Origin: Acytostelium subglobosum LB1
Lineage: Eukaryota; Evosea; Eumycetozoa; Acytosteliales; Acytosteliaceae
Length of the DNA: 64,000 nt
Direction of reading: 5' to 3'
NCBI RefSeq assembly: GCF_000787575.1
Contig: NW_012236523.1
Location: forward strand, 373,854-437,853
Part shown: piece by piece, positions 33,452-44,553 of the stretch
Layout: each line of letters begins with the position of its first letter
Numbering within the stretch: position 1 is the stretch's first letter
Position numbers and translations under genes: made by a program
The notes under the pieces: generated by a model
The model's database searches: none
The model's input: the letters and a program-made list of their open reading frames with translations, nothing else
Told to the model about the DNA's origin: nothing

Positions 33452-34402
33452 GTGTTGGAATCATTTCAATTGTTGAATTCACTTGATGATCATTCAATCA
33501 TGTCCACTCCACCTTCAACAGATACCTCCATGTTATTGTCATCCAATGACACTTCATCAACATCCACAACATCCACAACAACAACAACATCAACAACATT
33601 GTCAGAGCAATCATCCTCGCTTGCGACAACTACCACTACACCACCATCATCATCATCAACAACATCAACATCAACATCAACAAATAACAATATAGATGAT
33701 ATTGAACTGATTTGTTCATTAGCTGAGAAGGGCGAGCATGTCATTCAATACCTGTTGCTCTCAATTCATTCGATAACCAAGCATCTACAATCATTGCAAT
33801 GGGACCCAGTGTTTCTTCACTCGATAATATACTCGCCTCCCGCCATGGGCAACACTGGCAATGGCAACAGCGGCAGCAACAACAGTGGCAACAACGTTAA
33901 CAACAGCGCGAATAGTACACCACTGGCTGGAGCCAGTCCTCCTGCAGGCGGAGGCACGGCCACGCCGCGAAGCGGAGGAGGAGCGGACCAGCCGCAGCTT
34001 GGCGACCTCAACCTGAACATCGACTCATCAACATTCTACAAAGACAATGAACGAATGAAGCATCTCAACTCGCAGTGTCTAGACTATGTCGACAAGCTAC
34101 AACAGCTCGTCATCGACATTGTACATATCAAATCAAAGTTGGAGACAGTCGAGTCGTCCAACAGCAGCACTACTGATGCAACAATGGATGAAGAATCTAG
34201 TAGTAGCATCGACACCAACAATGGCAACAACAACAGCAACATAGATATCAAAGAGAGTACACAATCAAAGTCAAAGGAGCTGGAGGACCTCAAGATGGTG
34301 GCCTACAAGAAGAACTGTATCATTAAGAAGTTGATTGATAACATGAGACTGCTACAGCTGAGTATCAACACAATGAATAGAGCCAACATATCGAACGATT
34401 GA
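33452..34402 (+). CDS. Mediator subunit 30-like protein
   Basis: A single exon of 316 residues (an alternative Met at 33500 removes 16). Between Ser/Thr and Asn/Gly low-complexity stretches are three helical segments: IELICSLAEKGEHVIQYLLL, YKDNERMKHLNSQCLDYVDK with LQQLVIDIVHIKSKLE, and a C-terminal YKKNCIIKKLIDNMRLLQLS with INTMNRA. The last resembles the MED30 end helix (K-N-x-x-x-K-x-x-x-D-x-x-R-x-L-x-x-x-I-N-x-M) and the order of helices fits MED30, a head-module subunit of the RNA polymerase II Mediator. The low-complexity inserts make it longer than animal MED30. Assignment is by pattern memory only. It converges on the thiolase gene, with 133 bp between. Confidence 0.5.
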   Translation: MLESFQLLNSLDDHSIMSTPPSTDTSMLLSSNDTSSTSTTSTTTTTSTTLSEQSSSLATTTTTPPSSSSTTSTSTSTNNNIDDIELICSLAEKGEHVIQYLLLSIHSITKHLQSLQWDPVFLHSIIYSPPAMGNTGNGNSGSNNSGNNVNNSANSTPLAGASPPAGGGTATPRSGGGADQPQLGDLNLNIDSSTFYKDNERMKHLNSQCLDYVDKLQQLVIDIVHIKSKLETVESSNSSTTDATMDEESSSSIDTNNGNNNSNIDIKESTQSKSKELEDLKMVAYKKNCIIKKLIDNMRLLQLSINTMNRANISND

Positions 34403-34535
34403 TCAGGAATAAAGTATAGTACATTATAATGGTAGATAGAAGAGTCGCCCAGCGGACGGAAGGACGTTATTTATGTGATTGTACATTGAGGTGATGGACA
34501 GGATACTCTCTAGACTCGCTTGGTCGTTCGTGCAC

Positions 34536-35919
34536 TTAGCAGTCTCTCTCGTAGACGGCAGCAGCACCCATACCGGTACCAATGCACATTGAGACGACGC
34601 CAAACTTGGCATTGCGACGCTTGAGCTCGTTGAAGAGGGTGGCAGTCTGACGGGCACCAGTGCAGCCCAGTGGATGGCCGAGGGCAATACCACCTCCGTT
34701 GGGGTTGACCTTCTCCATTGGGATCTTCAGGTGCTGGATGCTGTAGTAGGCCTGCGAGGCAAAGGCCTCGTTGATCTCAAAGACGTCAATGTCGGCAATC
34801 TTGAGGCCGGCCATCTGGATGGCGGCGGGGATGGCGGCGGCGGGACCAACACCCATGATGGCTGGCTCGACACCGACGGCGACGAACGAGCGCAGGATCA
34901 AAGCTGGCACCAGACCGTACTTCTGGGCGGTCGATCTCTTCATGACCAAACAGGCGGCGGCACCATCGGACAGCTGCGAGGCGTTACCGGCGGTGGTGGA
35001 ACCTCCCTCCTTGAAGGCTGGCTTCAACTTGGTGAGGTCAGCAAGGGTGGTCTGCTCACGGATACCCTCGTCCTTGTCGATGACGACGGTCTTTCCGTCC
35101 TCAGTCTTGACGGTGACGGGAACGATCTCGTCGACAAACTTGCCAGCCTTCTGGGCGGCGCCAGCCTTCTTGTGCGAGAGGACAGCGAACTCATCCTGCT
35201 CCTTTCTGCTGATGTTGAAGCGCTCTGCAACGTTCTCTGATGTCTGGCCCATTGTATTGTAGCATCCGCTGGCCACTGGGTCGTTCATGGCAACCTCGTT
35301 GAACTGACCCTCCCAGGCCATTGGGTTGAGCGACATTGACTCGACACCACCGGCCAAACCAATCTCGTAGTGGCCAGCCTTGACGGCGGCGGCACAGTTG
35401 GCAATCGCTTGCAAACCTGATGAGCACTGTCTGTTGACTGTCATGCATGGCACCTCCTTGGGCAGACCTCCGATCAGAGAGGCAACTCTGATCTCGGTGG
35501 CACCCTGTGATGATCTTGGCAGCACTGAGCCCATGACAACGTCGCCAATGAGAGCTGGGTTCACCTTGGTGACCTTTAGAATGTGTGCAATGACTGGTGC
35601 CAACATATCATCTGGTGAGGTCTCCTTGAAGCCTCCTCTCTTTGCCTTGGCAATAGCAGTACGGAATGGTGCAACAATAACAACATCATCTCCAGACTTT
35701 GTAGATGCGCCTAAATGTATTATATTTGATGATCAAGTCAGTTCTTATGTTCATCGACATGTCACATGATGGTCGTCATATATGTGCTCTGCATTCATAG
35801 CCTTGACTCGACTAGACTAGTTATCACTTACCAGTTGGGCAAGCAGACAAGACCTCGTCGGCTTGGTTGCCGGTGCTAAGGTGACGTCCAATGACTTCGA
35901 TACGTGAGTTGTATGACAT
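34536..35919 (-). CDS. Peroxisomal 3-ketoacyl-CoA thiolase
   Basis: Two exons (35919-35832 and 35710-34536) encode 420 residues. It performs the last, thiolytic step of fatty-acid beta-oxidation. Residues 6-14 RIEVIGRHL fit the PTS2 peroxisomal targeting signal R-[L/V/I]-X5-H-L, so import via PEX7 is expected. The catalytic set is in place: Cys125 in VNRQCSSGLQA, His375 in ALGHPLGCTGAR, and Cys405 in SMCIGTGMG. The thiolase loops GGVESMSLNPM and FEINEAFASQAYY are also present. Length suits the family. The intron sits just after the PTS2-bearing segment. PEX13, part of the import dock, lies 17 kb away, but no clustering is implied. Codons are GC-rich. Confidence 0.95.
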
Positions 35920-36082
35920 TATTATTAAAGTTGATGTAATAGTATGTATGTAGTTGATGTGAGATGATGAATGAGTGAATGAATGAATTGAATGAGGAGT
36001 TAGATGGATGAATGAATGAATGAAGGTGTGTTAGGATATCCAACAACCGTGTGTGTGGATATAATTTACAATTATAATTTAA

Positions 36083-36328
36083 ATGGAGGACGCGATGCAT
36101 GAGATCATTCCTTCGTTGAGCGTGTCAACATTGATTTCCAGATTAGGCAAATTCAATTTCAACTTGTGTTTGGCAAATATATACATCGACTCAATTTCAG
36201 AGGGCATTCCAGGGATTGCCCAGGTATGTCGAACCATTCAATTTGATATCAGTTATAATTCTAGAGAGTTGATGAATCAATCAACCATTCTGAATAAATC
36301 AATCATTATGGCAATGGAAAACAAATAA
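36083..36328 (+). CDS. Small hypothetical protein
   Basis: The frame starts 163 bp from the divergent thiolase start and reads MEDAMHEIIPSLSVSTLISR, then LGKFNFNLCLANIYIDSISE with normal composition. A GTATGT donor follows GIPGIAQ at about 36223, with an acceptor TTCTAG about 40 nt later. Splicing there would give a 58-residue protein ending RVDESINHSE, with AATAAA overlapping its stop. Read through without splicing it has 81 residues. I do not recognise the family. Both the gene and its structure are uncertain. Confidence 0.35.
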   Translation: MEDAMHEIIPSLSVSTLISRLGKFNFNLCLANIYIDSISEGIPGIAQVCRTIQFDISYNSRELMNQSTILNKSIIMAMENK

Positions 36329-37317
36329 AAGACAGATCTTTGTATTGTAATGTCGATCATTTTATCTCAAGACTTTATTGATAGATGAATGAATGAATGA
36401 AAGATTAAAGTATTAACAATAATTAATGATTGTTGTTGTTGTCTCGAGACAATAGATGAGTTGGGTATGGTGTATGTGGTGGAAGCGTATCCACTTACGT
36501 AAACACAAACACACACACTCACAACCAACACTCATTCTCAATCAATCAATCAATCAAACATGTTGAGTGAGTTTGGCTCACCATCGATAGAATGACAAAG
36601 AGTGTGTGAATGAATCAGAGTGAGTGTGTCTGATTGACGAATCCAATCAATCAATCAATTAAAAATCAGGTGATGGTACATAGTGTAGGTAGGTAGTACA
36701 TTGTTGTTGATGCGAATAACTGTTGTTGTCGTCAGGTAATAGTTTAGAATGTATTATAAATAGATATCACTGACGACCATCTTGAAGATGTTGTTGTTGT
36801 TGTTGGGGGTATGGTTTGATGATGGTGGTGGTGATCACTCGTATGAATGAATATACTTACTATTACTCTTACACTTATATTCTTACTTATACCAACCAAT
36901 GACTTGGGGCAGAAATGGAAGATATAATATATATGGGCATTGGATGGTGGTGGAGTGGCACTGGTTGATTGATTGATTGATTGATTGGTAGAATCAAATC
37001 ACACCTTTCACTCTCACTCATCGATGTTGTGAACGACACTACTACGACTAGTATTTAAACATGTACTTGACAATGGGGAGTGATTGAATGAATGAATGGT
37101 CATGTTCATGTTCGTATTGGGGACAAAGATATAACTGACTCTTGAGTTGGCCAATCATTCCATCATTCTATCAATCCATCAATCTATCAAATACTCAAAC
37201 AACCAAACAATCAAACACTAAAGTGTCTCTGTCCAATCAAACTTAATAATCCAAAACCAAACATCCATATCCATAACCATTATTTATTTATTTATTATAT
37301 TTATAAAGACGAAAGAA
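36329..37317. other. Intergenic region upstream of RasGEF
   Basis: Almost 1 kb with no gene. It holds CAAT/GATT tetranucleotide tracts (36538-36560, 36965-36987), GTT repeats near 36789-36805 and an AT-rich leader with TTTA units before the start at 37318. Confidence 0.55.
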
Positions 37318-40300
37318 ATGATATCCAACTTGATCCCAATTGATTATGGATCACTATCACCTCATGCCCTGTCACCTCGAGGTATGATTGAATCGATCAA
37401 TCAACTACAACAACAAATACAATTACAACAACATCAACATCAACAACAACAAGTACAACCATTTGACAGCAACAATAACAATAACAACAACAGTGATGAG
37501 ATGAAAGAATCACGTATCCAGGCCACACTTGACATTAATAACAATGCCCATTTTAATGGACAACAACAGAGGGCTCAACTGTCCATTCAGAACAACGTAA
37601 ATGTATGTTTGGGTGTATCTATCTTAGATCGAGTCAGTTGATCATTGGCGCAAGAACCAGACTTTTTTTTGGGCACATTTGCAAATTTTAAGGGTTTTTC
37701 GTTTGATTGAAATGGGCCAACTCGAGGCCCACCACACTACTCTCTTTCATTCATTCTTGTCAGGTTTAGGCCTCCCCCCATCTCCAAACCTCTCTCTCTT
37801 CTATCGTTGTTGTCATCAGCGTCACAAATCACCCAAAAACTGTTGAAATTGGTACTTAGTACTATTAGTAGTTTAGTTATAATTTGTTGTTGTTGTATTA
37901 CTATCATTATATATAACATTATATATATTTAAAAGATAAAGGAACTACTTTAAGTGTATGCATCATTCATTCTTACTCACTCACATTCATACAATCAATC
38001 AATGATCCACACAACACCCCAATATCCACCAAACACTTTCGATTGATTCGATCAAACACCAAGATATATCATCACATCTTAGAGATATAATCTAATCAGG
38101 TCCACACACACACACACAAACACATTCACGGTGATCAATCCAAACACACCCATTCAATCATTCATTCATTCAAACATTCATTCAAACAAATAAACAACAT
38201 CAAAAGAGGGTGTGTGGTGATGATGATGGTGATGGCTGATTGAATTGGATGTGTGGTGCGCGCATCAATCCATGGATGACCCTCAAATGAATCCAATAAC
38301 CTTAAACTAACAATCATTCATTCATCATACTTATGTACAATCATTAACAATACAGAGACTAAAGAATAGTCGAACAGACCACCTTTATAGAACAGTCAAT
38401 AGCTTTTGTGGAGTTGCCGGTGGCGGAAACGGAAACAGCAACAGCGGCGACACACCAACGATCACACCAACGATCAAACCATCATTATCATTTTCAAAAC
38501 CAACTCCAAAATCACCAGTACCATCACCATCACCAACAACAAACAAGCCTTTACCAACTTCATCATCATCATCAAAATCACCATCATTGCCATTGCCATC
38601 ATCTAGATTGAGAGGAAGCAGGAGCAAGATGATGACCGATCATTCACATCATAATGCTGCTTCGGACGATCAGCATCAGCTTAATGAGCTGGACCTGTCA
38701 CAGCCAACAGAGTACTTTGATCAGCTGTTTGCCATCATCAAGCAGGTGATCATTGAGATCAAGACATTATATGCTATACCGACCAATGATACGGACCAGG
38801 TGGATCGCATCCTAAAGGATGCTGCCTATGCACTCGTCAAGAACATCTCAAACCTCATCACCATGCTCGAGCAGTTCCCCTTCCCCTACCAACACATCGA
38901 TCAGTACCACAGCCACCTGCTCGTCTCTGTCAAGTCTCTATCTTCACTAGTTCTCGAGTTAATTGCATCATCAAGAGTATGTTTGATTGATTGATCATTG
39001 GTGGAGGCTGGAATCATTCCAGCCAAGCCCTACCCCCCCAACATCACACTCAAACTAACACTCACAATCAATCAATCATATTTAGGCAATGATATTGAAT
39101 CCATTCGACTTCTTGACGTCCAACAACTTTAAGGCATCAAAGGAACAATCGATTGAGTGTATAAAGGCCACAGTGATGGCCTTGGAGAACTTTAAGCTCA
39201 TATACTTCCAGTTTGAGGAACAACTACAGCAACAGCAACAAGAGGACGAAGAGAATGTTGTCCAATTCCAGGGTGAACATGAACACGATAATACTACACC
39301 CACGGGCAGCACTACTCCTGTGAGGATGTCAAGCGATAGCAGCTCGTCTGAGGCCAGACGCCGACAGTTCCCAGCGATCACACCACCGGCCCGCACAAAC
39401 TCCAACGACTCATTGTCGCGCTCGGCATCGGGCATGCCCGTGTCGCCGCGTACACTGGACGAGCAGAGCGAGGAGTTGATCCGCGTGGAGAAGTGCGCCG
39501 TCAACCTCATACTCAATGTCAACCGCATCACAGAGGCGTCGATTGAGGGCAACTTCCAGGACCTTGTGACGGCGGCCAAGGGCATCTCCAACGAGGTGAT
39601 CCTGATCGCCAAAGAGGTGCGCATCAAGGGTTTGGGCGTCAAGTTGAAGGAGTCGGCAGTCAACGTCATCAACATGTCCAAGCTGGTGCTCAAGAACAAG
39701 AACGACCAATACTACGTCGACAATCTCGAGGTGGCCGTCGGCAAGCTGAACGAGGAGATCAAGAAGATCATCTACGCCATCAAGCACACGAGCATCCAGG
39801 CTGCTGCCAACCTCTCACAGTCGCTGGCGACCATTGACGCCAACAGTCTGGACGCTGCCAACAACGCCTCGAACGCATCCCACAATAAGGCTGGCCACGA
39901 CGACGGCAGCGATGTGGCCCCACCCATCATTCGCGAGCGCTCACTCAAGACCATTGGCGACGAGCAGATGGTAGAGTTTGAGCAGGCACGACAAGAGCGC
40001 GAGAGCCGCGCCATGGAGAAGGAGCAGCTAGCAATGCGTCTGGAACAAGAGCGCATCGAGCAAGAGAAGTATGAGCAGGAGGAGAAGGAGCGCGAGGAGC
40101 GTGAGCGTCTTGAGCAGGAACGTCTGGAACAGGAGCGCATGGAGCGTGAGCGTGTCGAGGAGAATGAGCGACTGAAGAAGCTGCTGGTGGAGAAGGAGCG
40201 CATACAGAAGGAGACGTCCGACCAACAAAAGTCCAAGCTGAAGCACGCCGAGCAAGATAAGTTGGACAATGAGCGACTCGAGAAGGAGGTCGTTCGTATG

Positions 40301-43300
40301 CAACACGACAAGCCAGTCGACAAGAACGACAAGGTCATCAAGGAGAGACACGACAGGATGGAGCGCGAGAAGTTGGACAAACTGTACACCACAGCGGCTG
40401 TTGGTGCCTCGTCGGCACCCAACAGCGCGCCACACACGCCACTCTCCACATCCCCGACGGGCCAGAGCCAACCATCGACGCCAACAATCCATGGCGAGTC
40501 ACTCAAGCCCCCAGGCAAGGACAGGGATTCAACATTGGATGCCGACAAGTCTCGCGGCGGCAAAGATAAGGACAAGGACAAGGAGGGCAACAAGACCATT
40601 GGCAAGTTCCTTTCAAAGTTGGTTCACAAGGGAGGCAGCAAGAAGCGCCAACCCATACCATTCGACGCGTCGCCAACCAGCCCAGGCAGCAGCAATGGTT
40701 CACCTGCATCGACACCACCCTTGGACGGCCCAACCAAGTCGTCGCCTTTGGCCACATCAGCATCGCTCTCAACATTGGAGAACAATCCAGACGTGGCATC
40801 ATCGCCCATGAAGCTGTTCCAGTCTGTGCCACTCTCTCCACATAACTTTGAGATGATCAAGGAGGAGGCGCCAGCCACCCCCGAGCGTCCACTCACCTCG
40901 GTCTCAGTGTCGATCCCTCAGGTGTCACTCTCGCCACGCACGCCAGAGCAGCAGTCGGTTGCACCAGAGGCAGCCCACATGGGCTCGTCACCCAACAGTG
41001 TCTTGCCCATCGCCGAGTCACCCTCTCGCATATACCTGCGCAAGAAGACCGAGCGTACACTCAACATTGGCAACGTTGCCAATGGCAAGCACTCACCATC
41101 GCCAATCAAAAAGGTGGCTCGCAGCTCACTGCACCCTTCGTTCGACCACTCTTCAACGACCAATCTGATCGTCAACCTCATGCTCAATCAATTCGAAGGC
41201 TTCTCCAAGGAGTGGGAGGCCATGTCCAGCGATGACCTGGCCAAGACCACCGAGAAGATCAACTACATCATCAAGCAGCACGTCGAGGAGTGCATGGTCA
41301 GTGGAGGCGGATTGGGTGGTGCGGGCGGCATCAGCCGCTCGAGCCACAACTTTGCCAACCAGCTCAGCAGCATTCGCCAACTCACAACCAATGCCGCGCA
41401 ACAGAACAACGACAATCAATATCAGACTCTCAGTTTGCGCTACAAGATGACTCGCAAGCTGTCCACGATCAAGAAGAAGAACGACCCAAGCAAGCCTTCG
41501 ATCCTGCCGCCCGCCGACAGTGACGCCAGCCGCGCTGCACGCAACATTGAGGAGATTGGCGAGAACTTGGTCAACACAACATCGCGCTTTGTCGACGATA
41601 CTATCGATCTCGTGAGCCAGGCTTACGAGTTCTCCATCCATAATGGCCACAACGACACTGTGGCGCTGACCGAGCCAGTTGACAACGTCTACTCGCTGTT
41701 GTCCAACCTGTTGGATCAGGCGATGGCCGTGAGCCGCATCGACGACAACTCTTTCCTGTCCAAGAACCACGTGAAGAACACCAAGAAGATCATCGCCTCG
41801 TCTCAGGGTCGCGGCCCAGGCAAGATCGACGCCACTATAGTCTCGTGCCCACCAACCTACCGCCAGTTTGTCGAGCGTTCGCTCGAGACATCGATCATCT
41901 CACAGTGCAATGCCGTACGCGCCATTGCAATCCAGATGACGACCATCATCATTGGAGTCTCTTCCAAGCCATGGGACAACAACATCCAGCTGCAGCTCTT
42001 TGCCACTACCAACACGTTCTGCGACTGTCTGGCCAAGCTGCTGGACAACGTGGCCAACAAGATCTACATCAAGAGCATGAAACTGCAGACTAGCGGCGGT
42101 GCGGACGACCTCGATCTGGACGACCAGCTCGGCTCCAACGACGAGGAGGAGGACGTCAACATCTGGCTCGAGGCCAACTCATCTTCCAACCTCAAGAGCG
42201 AATGGATCTCAGACGATGGCAGCAAGACTGGCCGTCTCGTGCCAAAGGCCGGCACGCTCAACAAGTTAATTGAGTCGCTCACTTCGGAGAAGCCCTACGA
42301 CAACTCCAAGTACACACGCACGTTCCTCATGACATACCTGTCGTTCACCACGACACACAAGCTGTTCGACAAGTTGGTGCAGCGCTACACAGTGCCCGAG
42401 GAGAAGGACCATTCGTTCCGTGTCAAGGTGCAGGTGCGTGTCGCCTCCTTCCTCAAGTCATGGGTCGAGCGCAACTTTGGCGATCTGGACAACAAGCTGA
42501 TCGAGAAGCTGCGTGCATTTGCCAACGAGCGACTGCTCACCGACGAGCACGGTGACCTGGCGCGTCTGCTGCTTTCCACGATCGACCAGCGTCTGGCCGC
42601 AGAGGAGGAGCGTGCCCGCCAGCTGGCCACGCCATCATTCCGTGAGCTTATGATCCCCGAGGGCCAGAAGTCGCCCTCCACACTCTTCCTCCTGATGAAC
42701 GACAGCGAGATTGCGCGCCAACTCACATTGATCGAGGGCGGCATCTTTGGGCGCATCAACCCGACCGAGCTGCAGCAGCAGGTCTGGAGCAAGGACGCCA
42801 CCAAGCATCGCGCACCCAACATCATGGAGCTGATCAACCGCGCCAACAAGTTCTCGTTCTGGGTGGCCAGTCAGATCCTGTGGCAGGAGGACATTGGCGA
42901 TCGCGTCAGCGTCTACGAGAAGTTCCTCAACATTGCCAAACATCTGCGCGACATGAACAACTTCAACACGCTGATGAACATCTATGCCGGCCTCAATCAG
43001 TCCAGCATCATGCGTCTCAAAAAGACCTTTGCCCAGCTCTCTCCCGCAGCCGTCGCCATCTACAACATGCTCGAGAAGCTAATGAACTCCAGTGGCTCAT
43101 ACAAACACTATCGCCAGAACCTCAAGAATGCAACCAATCCAAGCTTGCCCTATTTGTAAGTCCATTGACCTTCACTCTCCCATCGCCCGTCCATGTACTA
43201 ACCTCTCTCTCTCACCCTTCATTAGACCTGTAATATTATCAGACTTGACATTCATGGAGGATGGCAATCCAGACAAGCTTGGCAATTTGATCAACTTCCA

Positions 43301-43523
43301 GAAGAGGGAGCTGATCCATCGTGCCACATCAGAGGTGCAGGCACTGCAGCAGCATAAGTACGACTTCCCAATTGTTGAGCCTATTCATACACTGCTACTG
43401 GAACTGCCCTCTTCATCATCCGAGGAGCTCTACCAACTGTCAGTGATGCGCGAGCCACGTGAGAATGCCAGCGGTGGCACACTCTCAGCCAGTGGCGTGC
43501 AGTCTCTGAAGAAGAAAGAGTAG
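37318..43523 (+). CDS. Ras guanine-nucleotide exchange factor (RasGEF), 1757 aa
   Basis: Exons 37318-37602, 38356-38976, 39086-43155 and 43226-43523; phases agree at all junctions. The RasGEF-N (REM) domain begins near residue 1358 (TLNKLIESLTSEKPYDNSKY, TRTFLMTYLSFTTTHKLFDK). The CDC25 catalytic domain runs from about 1500 (NDSEIARQLTLIEGGIFGRI, IMELINRANKFSFWVASQIL, MNNFNTLMNIYAGLNQSSIM, PVILSDLTFMEDGNPDKLGN). It loads Ras with GTP at membranes. Upstream are a Gln-rich start, a Pro/Ser-rich stretch and helical-bundle-like segments (residues about 230-600: ALVKNISNLITMLEQFPFPY, KESAVNVINMSKLVLKNKND). A charged E/R coiled coil near 690-760 and a basic/Ser-Pro region follow. Intron 1 is 753 nt, far longer than the others. 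Which Ras it serves cannot be told. Confidence 0.92.
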
Positions 43524-43649
43524 AGTCAATCCCAACAACAATAACTTGTGTAGTAATAAACATATCATTCCCTCGAGTAGAGTACCCTTGATCCACTTGT
43601 GATTGATCCACTGATTGATTGAATGAATGAATGAATGAATGACTTGTAT

Positions 43650-44204
43650 TTACATGTAGAGACCTTGCTTCTCTATTAGCCTGTCTTCTAGGACCTTTAG
43701 TTCGCGTTGCTTTCTGTCGATTATGCCCATGTTCTCGGTGATGGCCTCGTAGTAGACGGGGTCGGGGTCGTCATTGGCGTAGACTGTTGCCAACTCCATG
43801 TTTGATCGTTCCAACTGATCGATGAACTTCTTCAAATCCTCAATGTTGAACATCAACATCTCCTCCTCTGTACTAAAGTGTTTTGTTATTGTTGAAGTGA
43901 TAGCAGGTAGGTCATCATCGTCATCATCGTCATCCAATGATGTTATAGTTGTATTTGATGTAGTTGTTGTTGTTGTTGTTGTTGCTGCTGTTGTAGTTAA
44001 TGTACTACTACTGTTGACTGTGTTTATACTATCCAATATACTGTTGATGTTGATGTCTTCATCCTTTAAACGATTGAGTTGAGTGACTTCACTTGGTAGA
44101 GTAGAGTTGTTCTTTGTTACGAAGCTATCTAAGCTATCATACTCTGCAACATCATCATCATCACCTTCAACAGTCATATTATTATTGTTATTATCTGTAT
44201 CCAT
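43650..44204 (-). CDS. Acidic coiled-coil protein of unknown function
   Basis: A single exon, 184 residues from the Met at 44204 (MDTDNNNNNMTVEGDDDDV); an upstream Met at 44255 would add 17. The first 110 residues are Asp/Asn/Thr-rich low complexity, including runs of eight Asp and eight Thr. The C-terminal 75 residues form a conserved-looking coiled coil: FSTEEEMLMFNIEDLKKFID, QLERSNMELATVYANDDPDP, VYYEAITENMGIIDRKQREL, KVLEDRLIEKQGLYM. I do not recognise it. The end segment, free of low complexity, is the best search query. It converges on the RasGEF, with 126 bp between stops. Confidence 0.7.
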   Translation of the reverse strand: MDTDNNNNNMTVEGDDDDVAEYDSLDSFVTKNNSTLPSEVTQLNRLKDEDININSILDSINTVNSSSTLTTTAATTTTTTTTSNTTITSLDDDDDDDDLPAITSTITKHFSTEEEMLMFNIEDLKKFIDQLERSNMELATVYANDDPDPVYYEAITENMGIIDRKQRELKVLEDRLIEKQGLYM

Positions 44205-44553
44205 TTTCAAGGTCAAGTTCAACTCAAAGAGTTTGATTCTGAACCATTCATTCAAAGGTCACATCTGGCTGGTTAATGACATTTTGGAATGAACTTCAAC
44301 AATGACTTAGCCAATATTATTGAGGGTGGAACTATTCCAATATATGATGGTGGTCATTTATCATCATTTACAAGGTGAGAGAGTAATCACTTATCCATCC
44401 AATCCAGAGAAAATAAATAGAATCCCAACATTGATGCCACTTTCCAATCAAACAATCAGTTAATCTATTAATATCAATCACATTCATTGATACAAATAAA
44501 TAAAAGGATGGAGATAGTAATAATAATAATATATAATAATAATAATAATAATA
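44205..44553. other. Divergent promoter region with short exon-like frame
   Basis: 349 bp between divergent genes. It contains a 29-codon frame at 44289-44378 (+) followed by a possible GTGAGA donor, and a (TAA)n leader near 44530-44552. No complete gene is supported. Confidence 0.45.
44524..44552. repeat. (TAA)n leader repeat
   Basis: Trinucleotide TAA/ATA units directly before the start codon of the ankyrin-like gene. Confidence 0.85.

Noticed and set aside
39772-40605. 277-codon minus-strand frame across RasGEF
   Set aside because: Ser/Arg-rich antisense of the charged coiled coil; no family resemblance.
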